Positions 47,588 through 59,400 of a DNA stretch of 64,000 nt are shown here, one piece after another; positions within the stretch are counted from its first letter, which is position 1; each line of letters opens with the position of its first letter. The position numbers were made by a program, and so were the translations under genes. The notes below the pieces were generated by a model. It was not told the origin of the DNA, ran no database searches, and worked only from the letters and a program-made list of their open reading frames with translations. Source of the DNA: Aquila chrysaetos chrysaetos (taxonomy: Eukaryota; Chordata; Aves; Accipitriformes; Accipitridae); contig NC_044014.1 of assembly GCF_900496995.4 (NCBI RefSeq), positions 10,263,001-10,327,000 on the forward strand. The letters run 5' to 3'.

Positions 47588-49133
47588 TGGATGGACAACA
47601 AGACAGGGACTGGGGGAGCAAAGTGCCTCCCACTGTCAAGAGAAGATCAGGTTCATGACCACCTGAGGAACCTGAACATATGTAAGTCTGTGGGACCTGA
47701 CAAGATGCATTGCAGAGTCCTCAGGGAATTGGCTGATATAGTTGCCAAGCCACTCTCCGTGATGGTTGAAAAGTCATGGTAGTCAGGGGAAAACCCTGGT
47801 GACTGGAAAAAGGGAAACATTGCACCCATTTTTAAAAAAGGTAAAAAGGAGGACCCTGGGAACTACTGACCTGTCAGCCTCACCTCTGTGCCTGGGAACA
47901 TCACGGAACAGATCCTCCTAGAAGCTATGCTAAGCATATGGAGGATAGGGAGGTTATTCGAGATAGCCAGCATGGCTTCACCAAGGGCAAGTCCTGCCTG
48001 ACCAACCTAGTAGCCTTGTATGCTGGAGTGACTATATCAGTGGTCAAAGGAAGAGCTATGGATGTCATCCATCTGGACTTCTGTAAGGCCTTTGACGTGG
48101 TCCCCCACAACATCCTTCTCGCTAAATTGGAGAGATATGGATTTGATGGATGGACTGTTCGGTGGATGAGGAATTGGTTGGATGGTCGTATCCAGAGGGT
48201 AGTGGTCAATGGCTCAAAGTCCAGACGGAGATCGTGACAAGTGGTGTCCTTCAGGGGTGTGTATTGGGACCAGTACTGTTTATCTTCATCAGTGACATAG
48301 ACAGCGGGATCAAGTGCACCCTCAGCAAGTTTGCAGATGACACCAAGCTGAGTGGTGTGGTTGACATGCCTGAGGGACAGGATGCCATCTAGAGGGACCT
48401 GGACAAGCTCAAGAAGTGGGCCCATGTGAACTTCATGAAGTTCAACAAGGCCAAGTGCAGGGTGCTGCACCTGGGTCAGGGCATCCCCTGCTATCAATAC
48501 AGGCTGGGGGATGAAGGGATTGAGAGCAGCCCTGAGGAGAAGGACTTGGGGGTACTGGTGGATGAAAAGCTGGACATGAGCTGGCAATGTGTGCTCACAA
48601 CCCAGAAGGCCCACTGTATCCTGGGCTGCATCAAAAGAAGCATGGCCAGCAGGTCGAGGGAGGTGATTCTGCCCCTCTACTCTGCTCTGGTGAGACCCCA
48701 CCTGCAGTACTGCGTTCAGCTCTGGGGTCCTCAGCACAGGAAAGACATGGACCTGTTGCAACAGGTCCAGAGAAGGACCACAAAAGTGATCAGAGGCATG
48801 GAACATCACTCCTATGAGGAAAGGCTGAGAGACTTGGTGTTGTTTTGCCTGGGGAAGAGAAGGCTCCAGGGGCACCTTATTGCAGCCTTTCAGTACTCAA
48901 AGGGGGCTTACAAGAAAGATGGGGACAAACTTTTTAGTAGGGCTTGTTGTGATAGGACAAGGGGTAATGGTTTTAAACTAAAGGAGGGTAGGCGCAGACT
49001 AGATATAAGGAAGACATTTTTTACAATGAGGGTGGTGAAACACCGGCACAGGTTGCCCAGAGAGGTGGTAGATGCCCCATCCCTGGGAACTTTCATGGTC
49101 AGGTTGGACGGGGCTCTGAGCAACCTGATCTAG
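47588..49133 (+). pseudogene. CR1 ORF2 reverse-transcriptase remnant, broken
   Basis: The frame opens near 47588 in frame 2 and is interrupted by TAG at 47780-47782 (a CAG codon in intact relatives) and TGA at 47867-47869 (CGA-type decay in NYRPVS). A one-base deletion near 47932 moves it to frame 1. That frame carries the block around [14 protein letters not shown] and RT motif A with the catalytic Asp at 48076-48078 (LDFCKAFD). A second one-base deletion near 48228-48236 moves the frame to 3. There the FADD catalytic box lies at 48330-48341, and a TAG interrupts at 48390-48392. From 48426 the frame is intact for 235 codons, covering the thumb and C-terminal region ([45 protein letters not shown]) to the natural stop. 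Five lesions make the element inactive. The endonuclease domain is absent. Confidence 0.93.
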
Positions 49134-49194
49134 TTGAAGATGTCTCTGCTCATTGCAGGGGGTTGGACATTAAAGGTCCCTTCCAACCCAAACT

Positions 49195-49210
49195 ATTCTA
49201 TGATTCTATG
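49195..49210 (+). repeat. CR1 3'-terminal octamer repeat
   Basis: Two perfect tandem copies of ATTCTATG at the end of the CR1 element. This microsatellite-like terminus replaces a poly(A) tail in CR1 and is used in target-primed reverse transcription. It fixes the element's orientation and right boundary. Confidence 0.97.
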
Positions 49211-49377
49211 AGTGCTTTATACCTACAGAAGGTCTAAATGTTAAGATAAATCCATTACCTCTCATTAAAGTTGCAATCTAAGAGGCAGGATCCCATTTTG
49301 GCAATGCAGACTGGCTGCTGAAACAAAGCTTAAGGCTCAAATCTGCTGAGCAAAACTACAAGGACATGCTCTATTAT

Positions 49378-49605
49378 TACAGAATAATTTAGGCTGGAAG
49401 TCTCTAGGCCAACCTCCTCCTCACAGCAGGGTCAGCTTCAACAGGTGAGGTTGCTCATGGCCTTGCCCAGTGAAGTCTCCAAGGGTGGAAATTTCCCAGC
49501 CCCTGTCCTGGTGCTTGAACACTCTCGCTGTGAAAATGGCTTTTCTTCTGTCTAGTCCAAAACTTCCCTTCCTCTAAGCATTGCTTCTTGTCCTTTTGTA
49601 AAAGG
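49378..49605 (-). mobile_element. Older CR1 3' fragment, antisense
   Basis: Starting with ACAGAATAATTTAGGCTGGAAG, the + strand follows the antisense CR1 3' end: GGCCAACCTCCTCCTCACAG, CAGGTGAGGTTGCTCATGGCC, AGTCTCCAAGGGTGGAAATTT, CTTGAACACTCTCGCTGTG and CATTGCTTCTTGTCCTTTTG. The last corresponds to the antisense of the conserved 'RTRSNG' coding region. The sequence differs clearly from the young copy at 47551-49210 and looks like a CR1-C/Y-type older subfamily. The two elements lie tail-to-tail 167 bases apart. The inner boundary is approximate. Confidence 0.82.
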
Positions 49606-50712
49606 CTTCTAATCTAATCCAGTAATGTTGATGGAGATAATCATCTCCATTCCCGAGGAGAAAGATAGCCCATGTTCAACTGCTTCAGCATAGGACAAAC
49701 CATCTCCTGGAAGTGCTTCTTTTTGTCAGTGCCTGCAGAGGGACCCTAGAGGATCTGGGTGAGATGCTCAACTTTCAGATCACTAAAGTTTGGTTAAATC
49801 AATCCTTTTGCTCAGCTTTTCCTTCACCTCCTCTTGGAACTTCTAACCCATGGGATACTCCACTGTTGGGAAATCAATATAAGATGTTGAAATATCATCA
49901 AAAAGCTCGTGGAACAACTTGTTCGGGAACAAACACAGTCAGAAGTAGTAAAACATTTAATTTCAATATCTGACTAAAACAACATTTTGGGGATTATGGC
50001 AACATTTAATTTTTCTTCTTTCACTGACCTGAAATATTTCATTTTGAATCAAGACATGCCAAAACCAAAACAAAATTAGATCAGTGTTGTACTGAGCTGA
50101 AATAAAATGTCTTATTTAGACTCTGAAGAGAGAAGAACAGCATTTAGAAGGAAAGCAAGTTTTTTCCAATCATTTTTTGATTTTGTAATAGCATCACCTT
50201 TCCAATAAAATGATCCTCAAAATTCTCTATCAAGCCCTATGACTGTGTGTGATGCTAAACTTCTGCAGATTTCTACTTTCATTACACCCATGGTTCAGAA
50301 TTTAACCCTGAAGTTCCACTTGAAATGAAGTACCTGTAAGTAGGTACAGTAGCCCACCTTAACCTGAGAAATTTTTTTGTGTTTGTTTTTTTTTTTTAAA
50401 ACCAGACTTGCTCAAAAAATTTCGTGTTACAAACACAGAATCCATTTTACAGAGCTAAAAGGTAATAATAGGAATAGATTCAAATAATTAGCCCTTACTT
50501 ATCTGACTTGACTTAAGAGTGCAGGAATTACACATAAAACAACAGGTCTCATTTCCCATTTGGATGCTTTCTGTGTATCCTGCACCATTTTTATGCACCA
50601 AACTTCTACTTGAGGAATGGGTGTAGAATAAGCAGCAGATCCAAAGGATGGCTGAGATCTGTGTTGCAGATCAGAAGGGATAATTTCAGTCTGCACCTTA
50701 AGGATGATAGAA
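49606..50712. other. AT-rich non-coding sequence, no gene seen
   Basis: Unique sequence with a T12 run at 50386-50397. An overlapping 138-codon frame on the complement (50499-50915) is unrecognised. Confidence 0.5.
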
Positions 50713-50775
50713 AGACACTGCAGCAAAGAACAGAGCATCAGACCTGAAGGTTCTGGGTTTGAACCCAGGCTGCTG
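50713..50775 (+). pseudogene. tRNA-Lys-like remnant with anticodon-loop deletion
   Basis: CAGCAAAGAACAGAGCATC (50721-50739) parallels the D-arm and A-box region of vertebrate tRNA-Lys (AGCTCAGTCGGTAGAGCATC). The anticodon-stem 5' arm AGAC follows. The tRNA then seems to lose about nine bases over the anticodon loop, resuming at CTGAAGG (50744-50750). GGTTTGAACCC (50756-50766) fits the pol III B box. The acceptor stem is not recognisable on either side, so it cannot be a functional tRNA. It is either a decayed tRNA pseudogene or the head of a tRNA-derived SINE, whose body might continue to about 50900 without a known signature. Confidence 0.45.
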
Positions 50776-51136
50776 GGTTGGAGGAGCCACACCTGCCTTT
50801 CCCTCCAGCAAAACCAGGGCAGTATTACTAATCTGCCTCCCTCAATCTGTTCAAGAGTTGTATCAGCAAGAAGGAGCAAATTAGATTCTCTGTGTTCAGG
50901 CAATCTGCAAGGCAACAGTTGATAACAATTTCTATTTTGGAAAAAATTCAGACAGCTGTAGTTTCATTAATTGTTTATACAGGGTACAGTGGAAGCTGTA
51001 TCTCTTACGTATTGACAGAGATGCATTATGCAGCATCTTTGTAAGGCTCTGACTGCTTTACATGCTAATCACCCAAATGCTTAAGTCCTTACTTATGACT
51101 TGGTTTTGGATGCAGACAAGGAGTGCACCAAGAATA
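50776..51136. other. Non-coding sequence, nothing recognised
   Basis: May include the unrecognised body of a SINE started by the tRNA-like head, but I see no diagnostic motif or A-rich tail. Confidence 0.4.
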
Positions 51137-51200
51137 TGAATATACATATAATGTATGTACATATAATATACATATATGTATATACATATAATACATATGT
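51137..51200. repeat. TA/CA-rich tract with an 18-base palindrome
   Basis: Alternating TATA/CATA sequence. It includes the perfect 18-base palindrome centred on TATACATATATGTATA (51166-51183) and further partial repeats of ACATATAAT. It can extrude as a cruciform and is likely length-variable. Confidence 0.85.
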
Positions 51201-53420
51201 GGATGTTTTTAATAGTGATTAGATTCACCATTCCTCAGTTCCTCTACACTGGTTGCTATTTTTCCTCATGTTGTATTAAAGGTACAAGCTGGTGGATCTC
51301 TTAGTTGGATTGGGGTCATAGCACTCACCTTGGTTCCTTGCTCTGCCCAGTAATGACTAAACGCACAGGCGGACAAAATCCTGACCTTAAAAAGTCCATT
51401 ACAAAAAACATCCATTCACTTCAAAAGGGCCAGGATTTCGACACTTTCTTTCCCGTGGTGCTCAGGTATTGCTGCAAGCACTCTCAGACACATACAGGGA
51501 CCAAGGTCTCTTGAGTACTAGTAACTGTTTTATTTACAGACATGTAAGACCCATAAGGGTCACATAAATAGCAATAGGGGAGTGAAAAGGTCATGACTCT
51601 TCTACAAAAACTCTTTCCATTACCGGGCACATTGCAATATGTGAATCATGGGGTCCCCTCAGCCACGTGGGAGCTGCAGCTAGGTGTCTGCACTGCTTCC
51701 TCACAAACTCCAGCTGGGTTGGAAAAACTACCCATTATAACATCTCTATAAATGCTTTGGTATAATAGGATGACTATGAGAAGTAAGTCTCCCTACAGAC
51801 TTCTCTGATACACTCTTCTCTTGCCCACTCCTCAGATGCTTTTGACAAACACTAGTGAAAACAGACTCTTGAGGTGTGGGGTTAATTGTTCTCCCTTTTC
51901 TGTTTACATAAGTATTCTGCATACTGAGAATTGCTATTTCCAGAGATATACAAATCAATTAAAAGTTTCATATCCCCACCTCATGGATAATTTCAGAGCC
52001 TGAATCATCTGGTTTGCAGCAATTAAAACAAAGAACGCTTGTTCTAATGCATTGTTTTCACACTAGAAAGCCCAGTCTGCCTTCAGCTGTCTTTACCAAC
52101 TAGGAATTCAAGAAGAAAGAAGCTATTAGAGTTTCCTCTACCCAGTTTAAATGTGGCACAACACACATTCCCAGCCAACTTTTCAGACTAAACATCTTAG
52201 TAAATTCTTCCTGACAATAGTTAGTGACAAGCATGTCAAAAACAACAAACTCAGTCACATATAAGGCTTATCAATAATTTAGTCTTTTCCCCCCACGAGA
52301 GACTGTGTGTTTTGCAATAATGAAATATATGATTTTAAAAATAAATAATAGGCTGTTGTCAGGCCGATTGTAGCTAGAAGTTATGAATTTGATTGATTGA
52401 TTGAACATTTGACTTCATTCTCTCTAGCAAGATCAAAGCGAAACTCTTCCATTTGCCCAAGGCCACTTGCAATTTATTTAGAGATTGTGTTCATATCCCA
52501 GCAGGTAGCAATATTGGACTGAGGTACACAGAAAATCAGCTCTTTGAGGTTTTTTCTGAGTCCAAGGGATGCAACAAATGAGATTTTTTTAGTTCATTAA
52601 ATCATTAACCACTTAATCACTAAACCCCACAACATTGGTTGCATTTTCCCTTAGCTAGGTGTAACAAGGAAGCAGTCATGGTGTTGAAAACCTCTGCTTT
52701 AACGTCAATGCCTTTGTCAAATATGACAAGCCTGTATTTTTTATTTGTATGGCTATTTGCCCCCTCCTTCCTTTTTGGTTTAATTAGTGTGGCAGGAGGC
52801 AATGACACCCAAAAGAGACAGGCACATGAATTGTGATGAGAAATCCTTCTAAGAGCAACATGGAAAAGAGACATACATGTGCATGAAAGCACACAGAAGA
52901 TGTTTGTATAGCAAATATTGCAAATACCCTAGTGTAAAAGAGCCCCAAACAAGTCAGCCCAGACTAATGTGAAACCTTCAGTCACCATGAGACATAGCCA
53001 ATATCAGCTGCGTTTTTTTCCCCTCTCCAGATAGCATTCACATGCTGACTACAGATGTTTGCAAGGCTTTCTCGCCAAAAAAAGAATCATTCTTTAGCTG
53101 TCCTGTATTCGTCCTACATAAGATTTGGGGATTAGCAGCATTAAAAAAACCAAAACCCAAACCCAACCAAGAAGGGTCAGCGGAGGTGGCCGAGCGGCAG
53201 CTTGTTGGCAGCAACGCACATGCATGCAAATCAGCAGCGGCTGTCCACGTGGGACCTCAGCGGGGGCTGCCAGCAACAAAGAGCCAGCAGCCCCAGAAAG
53301 CCTGTACAGACATAAAGATAAGCATGAACGAGTGAGGGAAGGAGAACTTCCAGGAGTCAGGTGAACCCCCCTCAGAGCGAGAGAGAGGATTTGGAGGAAC
53401 CATAGCAGACCCAACCTGGG
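51201..53420. other. Non-coding sequence, no gene seen
   Basis: AT-rich to 53.0 kb, then more GC-balanced. A (TTGA)4 microsatellite lies at 52389-52404. A perfect pol III A-box word, TGGCCGAGCGG, occurs at 53187-53197 but has no B box at tRNA spacing. Frames of up to 106 codons around 53042-53414 overlap on both strands and are unrecognised. Confidence 0.45.
52389..52404 (+). repeat. (TTGA)4 microsatellite
   Basis: Four perfect TTGA units. Confidence 0.9.
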
Positions 53421-53493
53421 CGATCACTAGCCAAGGGGAGGAACGCAACTCTGCAAGCGTTCAGGATGCCTGGTTCAAGTCTGCAGCAAACCA
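53421..53493 (+). pseudogene. tRNA-like remnant with A and B boxes at tRNA spacing
   Basis: TAGCCAAGGGG (53428-53438) fits the pol III A-box consensus, and GGTTCAAGTCT (53472-53482) fits the B box with one change at the last base. The boxes are 33 bases apart, exactly the interval between tRNA positions 18 and 52. Between them GAACGC and GCGTTC (53441-53446 and 53457-53462) form a six-pair stem where the anticodon stem should be, but the loop is ten bases, not seven. The T-stem and acceptor stem do not pair. It is therefore not a functional tRNA. A decayed tRNA pseudogene or SINE head is plausible, and chance is not excluded. Confidence 0.35.
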
Positions 53494-56400
53494 TGCCACT
53501 TGTGGCCTTAACGCCTTTTGCCGATGGACAAGGCCTGTATCTCCCATTCAAGTGGCAGAAAGACACCTCTCGATCTGACGACAACTTGGATGAGGTCTAG
53601 ATTGAAAGTGCTGGTTAAGTGCAACTTCAGTGAGCTTTGTCTACACTAATGAGAGCATGGATTGGGAGCAGAGACCTATCCATCCATGGGTCAATGAGCA
53701 GCGGTGCTAGGGTCTTCTCCAGAGGGCTTGGCACTAACCGGCTTAAAAGGCATAGGGTCCCCAAGGCAGCTGGCATCTTGTACTGTCTCTGCAACGGTGC
53801 TCCTTGGATCCCTGAACCACAGCTAACAAAAGCAGAAACTAGGAATTAGGGATCCAAGTACTTTTTTTTACATAAAAGATCTACGTGTAAAAGTGATGTC
53901 ACCGTGAGAGCTGGGAACACAACCAAGCAGTCCCAATCCTCCTGTTCCCAGTTTTCCTGCTCATTAGGGAGAGCAAGGTTACTCCAGCTGTGGAGAAATA
54001 CAATTAGACCAAGTAACACCAGTTTCAGATGGGCTACTCCAGACCATCCCCAGGGGCAAATGTGGCACCAAGGTTTATCAGGGAAAAGTGACAACTATTA
54101 TTTGCTCCTGCTATCTGGAAAGAGATGGAAGGAAAAGCTGAACAAACATGGCAGTGTTAGAGGGGTTTCTCACATACAGTATCTTTAATATAAGTCTTAA
54201 AAAGGAAAGAATAAAGGGTGAATGTTTTCTCCAAAACTAAATTTCATTAGTTTCCCATAACAGACCAGTACTGTAAGAGAGACGTAGATGTTTACCAAAG
54301 AATACACAGGCTCTACACAAAGTACAGCTCCTTACAGTGGTCACCAGTCACTAGAGGGCATTTATGTCCATGAAGCTGTCAGACACAATTTTTTCATGGA
54401 AGGTATGATTAGTTAATGAGGCTTGACAGTTCCTAGAGTTCAGCTAAACAGCTGAACTTAATCATGTGGAAGCAAACACGTAAGCACAATTAGCGTCGTT
54501 CTTCAGACTTTCAGAAATGTTGACAGCGAGTTACAAGAACAAGCCTGGCTAGTTTTCTTCGTGGTACAGCCTGAAGGCAAGAAAAACCAAAAGGCTTCAG
54601 GGTCCCAAGGCAGAATTAGTGAAGATACAATTCCCCTAGGTTGACGACATAAGAGCAGAGATTCAATCTGCCTACGAAAATGACCTGAAGGGACACCCAG
54701 ACCCTGATTCAGAAACAGGAGCCTAATGTGAAGAATAGGAATAGTCTTCTGGAGCTTAATGGGTATGAAATGGTTGATCTGGGCACCTCATCAGGTAGGA
54801 CATTCATCAGAAGCTTACATGCATGTTCCATTGTGTCATGACTTGGATATAAATGTTTCTTGTATGAATCAGATTTTATTTAATAACAGACTAGAAGGAC
54901 AAAGCTGCAGTTAAACCCAACAAAAGCTTAAGAACTACTTAAGAACTGCCTTGAATAATATGGAGGCATGACAGAAGCATGCCAAAGCTATTAATTTTTA
55001 AAAATTGTATTTCCATTCCATCCAATTTGCAAGACTAACTTTTTTCATAAATGCTAATGCCCAGGTGACTAAGAGAAGAAAAGGAATCAAACTAGACCAC
55101 TAACACCCTAAGGACGTATAAAGAAACTAGATATGTTTAGAATAATTGATGTAAGGCTAGATAATAACATTGTTTTTCCATCAAAAAACTTTTCTCTAAA
55201 CACTGTCTTCCCACCATTAAGATAAAACATGGTTTGGTTCTAAACTGTTTGCTGATTTCAGTGACAGATTGCAAAAAGATGTGGAACACAGGTTGATCTT
55301 CTATGTCAACACAGATGGTGAAATGAATATTGTAAGTCAGAGTCTAAGTCACAGAACTGCAGGGATTAATTCAGAAAGTTAGCCTTAACGTAGTAGGCAG
55401 AGCAGATACTATCCTTTAAAGAGAGGAAAACTATTAACTTATCCTCACAGAAAGTGATGAAGTGACTGAGCACATCTCTATGGAAGACTCTAGCATTTTT
55501 GCCATTTGTGCTGGAAATACGATTGTTTAACAAAACAAGTTTAACGAAAACATTAAACAAAATGTTCTGAGTACACCAGCAGTCTTGAATTGATGTTTTA
55601 AATTAGCTCTCACTTTTTTCAAACTTGCTCATCCATTATTTGTTCAACCATGAATAAACATTCTGAGTAGGGAGAAAGAAATCAACCACTGAATCATGGA
55701 GCAAATCTGGGTAAAACCCCTGTAGCCTTCAAAGTCACCTCCTAACTCATGAACAAAATAATTAAGGTCTTGCTAATGACAAAGGATTAGCATCATTGCA
55801 GTCCTAGTGCTAGTCTAAGAGCACAAGCAAGACAATAGCAGTAAGGAGGGAAGTTACCTTATATTAAGCCAGATGGTTTTGCCTGTCCTTGTAGGCTTTG
55901 CTTATACACTTCGACAGTCATGGCTACAGTGTGGAAGGTAAAGGTCACCATTTGAAAGGGCTACTACCAAACATTAGATAGATCAACAGCAACATCTGGT
56001 TTCTAGTTGGTTTGCTAAAAAGCTATAGGTACTTCCACAAAGTGTGCCTCATTAATAATGCAATGTCATCTTCCCCAGTTGGGTAGTTTTGCCCCTTTTC
56101 ATTTCAGCTTTCTGCACACATACTCCATAGCCAAGGCAAACGAAGGAAAGTTTGGGGTTCTGGATTCCCTACCTGGATCTGAAGCTGTCTATAAATGCAA
56201 AAAAAAAAAAAAAAAAAAAATCCAGTGCAGAGAAGAGAAGGTTTTACTGTCATCTAAGAACAGCTGAAACTACACAAAGGCTGTTCAGCATTCAATGTCC
56301 AAGAAGGTGCATGCAAGTGTAAAATAGAACTGAAATCAATGAGACACAGTTTCAATCCAGAAAAAAAATTATAGGTTTAAAGCCTGATGAAAGTTCCTGG

Positions 56401-59400
56401 GTAAAAAGATAATTTGAAGTTTTATAAATGAGAAAAAAAAAAAAGAAAAGTCACACTGCACATCAGTGAGGTGGAAGAAAGTTCTGGTTATCTACATTGG
56501 CAGAGAAATGGTAATTAATGAAAATCACTCATATTCTCTGTCTACTGCCAGCAATGGTTGACAAGCTAAAATTGGCACATAGTGTTAGGCCGAAAAATGC
56601 TGCATATATTGGCAGCTCTTATTTTTCCTCCCGGTATCCCCCAGCTGCTGAATTTATTTTTAGTTTTAAAGATTTTGGATTTCTCCACCAGTCTCCCGTT
56701 GTTGCTTTGGTATTACAGCATGGTGGGGTCCTAGCATAAGTTCCCAGGCATTTAAAAAATGAATAAATAGAATTAGTTGTAGCTGTAGTGGGAGAGCTAA
56801 TTCAGAGTACTTATTCATGTTTACCCCATGACAACAGCTGGACTTGCTTAAGGAGTCTTCTTAAGTCATGGTGAGATAACTTGGAGCAAGCTCCACAAAG
56901 AAAATTGAGTCTCGGAGCTGCAACTTCTAAATTCTTAACTATCTAATGAAGGTGGTAGTCCCGGCCAGGTTAAGCCTGCAGGGAACACTACCAACCTGAA
57001 AGCATGAACAACAAAAATCAGGGCTGTGATCATGAGCCAGCGCCAAGTGCTGAGCAAAGGTACAGGAGCCCTATGTAAAACCAATATGGGGCAACAAGTA
57101 TTTCAAGAGTACTTCACCTGTGTAACTACTGAAGCAGAAGCTTCTCATGAGGCTTGCTTACCGTTTCCATCTGCACACTCAGTATCTTTCCTATTTCTCA
57201 CCCTACGTATCTGCTTAGCCTGCTTTCCAAGTCACACAGCTGCTGGTGGCTCCTCCTCCTAAGAGCATCTGCTGATGCGATAGTACAAAACTTCATTAGT
57301 GGGTTCAAATCAGAGCCACAAATATAGCTTCCGTGAAGGAAGCCTGTGTATGTGTAACAGCCAAATTTGCCCCTTAACATCCATAAAATGCCCTGGAACA
57401 TTCAGATAAAAGGTTTTACAGAAGTTGACAGAGTGATAATTAAAGCTGACTGCTCCTATTTCAGCCAAAGACATCCTGACCTTTAAGTTCAAGCATGGAA
57501 AAGCTGGTAGTCACAGCATACCTAGATAGGTGCTGCGCTAACCGTGAAGCTACAGCAATGTGTTACAACAGCAGAGCCCACAGCGGAATTCAAGGGTTTC
57601 TCCTTCCACCATGTTGTGCAACGTAAAGCGTGTGAGGCTGGAAAACCAGCAACCGTGCTTGTGCTGAAGACCTGAAAGGTCAGCAACAAATCACCACATA
57701 GGATACAGCTCCTGTCTCTCCACTTTTGTTTTGTTTTCCAGAGCACACTGAAAAGAAATCAGTGAACCTACAAATGTGCTGATACGACCTCGTACATTGT
57801 TCCCTTGGGCTTAGACACCAGTGCTGCTATGAAGCAGCTCTGCGCTGGCATGGCATTGTGGCATTGACATGCAAATGAGCAAAGCCAACGGAATACCTTC
57901 CAGTCCTTATGAATGCCTGATTTTTGTTATTTTTTTTTATAGGTTGTATTTACTTTTTGATGCTTTCATAGTCCCCCGGAATAACTTAGATGTATTCCTA
58001 TTTTGACTGCTACAATTTTTTTCCCCAGCAGACTTAGAGCCTTAGTGTGTGTTTGTTTATATATACATATAGATGTGTGTAAATTCAGCTTACTTTAGGA
58101 ACAGGAATATTTTAAGCATTTCAACCACAAGAAAAAACATATGATGATTCTTTGAAATTCCTCAGTGTAAAACAACTGCAGCTACCCCTGCCTTGCTTTA
58201 AAATAGTCAGAAAATCTGAGACCTAACACCCAGCAATGATTATTCAGCTCCCATGAACTGACAGTCTGTGTGCCATTCAGGAGAGAAAAAAAAAAAAAAT
58301 TAGATTTCCCCCTTCCTCTTTCAGCTCATCAGGGATGAGCCAAAAACTCAACAAGTAAAAGCGTGACTGAAACTTTTACTGCAAAATTGTTCCAGAAATG
58401 CCATTTTTGCATAATTTAATTGTCTGGGTTTAGATCCCCCAGAGTTGAAAACAACTCCCCTGACCCCTTCTAGCAGACATCTAAAAGAGAAACACTGAAA
58501 TCTTCAGTGGGCTTAACTTACAATAAAGAGCAGGGTTTACCCAATCTTCCAAGTACTTAAATCCAGAGTTCTGGCTGATGTCTGAGAAGACACTGAAGTT
58601 CAGGGCACAGTTTACCTTGAAGACGCACAGTGTCCAACTGCATCTTTTGCATATAAGCTACAGGAGAATCAGGAACACATTCATCTAGTAAGGTTGAGTC
58701 AAAAAACTTGAGCAGGTGGTTTTTTGCCCCTACATTAGACCTCAGGAGACGTTGGTAACAATGAAAGCAATAGCGAGGCTCTTCTGCTGAAACAGCTCAC
58801 TCATTTTCAGATGCCATAGAGATGTAGGTTGCTGTAAGATGTGCTGAATGCTGTTGGGCGCTGTTTCAAATAGAAATGACAGTTGTACCCTCCCAGAGGC
58901 TTGCTGAGAGCCATTTCTACTTTCTTCCGCCTATTCCTCCCCAAATGGTAACTTTTTTTACACTTGCCTCAACTATCAAAAGAGAAACCAGACAAACATT
59001 GTAATGAACTCTGGGCCAGATTTCTCACGTGATCTATCACTCCGTGCAAAGCTAAGGAAGCATTTTGAGAATTTGGCCAGCAAAAGGACCTCATGACGAA
59101 GACATGTATTTTAAGACTTCTCTGCGTGCGTTTTTTTTTTTAAATGTATATAGCAATAGATATTAAAGCACTCAGAGTAGCTGAAAATTCTACCATTGCT
59201 TAATAATAGCATTTATTTTAACATCCTTGGCTATATATAGGATCTTGAGGTTCACATCCAGAGGGAGGGTTTGTTTTGTTTGAACCGCAGAACTGTGGTG
59301 CAGTGGTCCAGACAGTCCTAGTTTTATTTACCTTAGGAAAAAAACAGGAGACAAAGTGTTTTCATCTCCAAACATCTTCAACAAACCCATGGTTTATTGC

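Larger units (their letters stand above)
47551..49210 (+). mobile_element. CR1: CR1 LINE retrotransposon, 5'-truncated
   Basis: About 1.66 kb of a chicken-repeat-1 type non-LTR retrotransposon. The 5' part (ORF1 and the endonuclease half of ORF2) is missing, as is usual for CR1 because reverse transcription from the 3' end often stops early. The body covers the reverse transcriptase and C-terminal part of ORF2. The 3' UTR follows the stop codon at 49131-49133 and ends with GGTCCCTTCCAACCCAAAC and two octamers ATTCTATG (49195-49210), the diagnostic CR1 terminus. There is no poly(A) tail and no obvious target-site duplication, as expected for CR1. The 3' UTR seems to lack about ten bases between GGGTTGGAC and ATTAAAGGTCCC relative to related copies as I recall them. 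Divergence is low to moderate, so this is much younger than the other CR1 remnants here. The 5' boundary is estimated from where similarity fades. Confidence 0.95.

Noticed and set aside
47925..48875. A 316-codon open frame on the complement inside the CR1 element
   Set aside because: It is the antisense shadow of the CR1 reverse-transcriptase region. It spans both sense-strand frameshifts, matches no protein I recognise, and is explained by the codon bias of the sense strand.
52456..52470. TTGCCCAAGGCCAC, similar to an antisense MIR core block
   Set aside because: The match does not extend on either side, so a 14-base coincidence is more likely.
53187..53197. Perfect A-box word TGGCCGAGCGG, as in tRNA-Ser/Leu
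   Set aside because: No B box occurs at tRNA distance, and no cloverleaf could be drawn. A single 11-base word is weak evidence.
56199..56220. A22 tract as the tail of a processed pseudogene
   Set aside because: No recognisable gene-derived sequence or target-site duplication precedes it.
57247..57312. Possible tRNA/MIR head: TGGCTCCTCC..TAAGAGCATC and GGTTCAAATCA
   Set aside because: The A- and B-like words are about 11 bases further apart than in tRNAs and about 10 bases longer than the MIR interval, and the stems do not pair.
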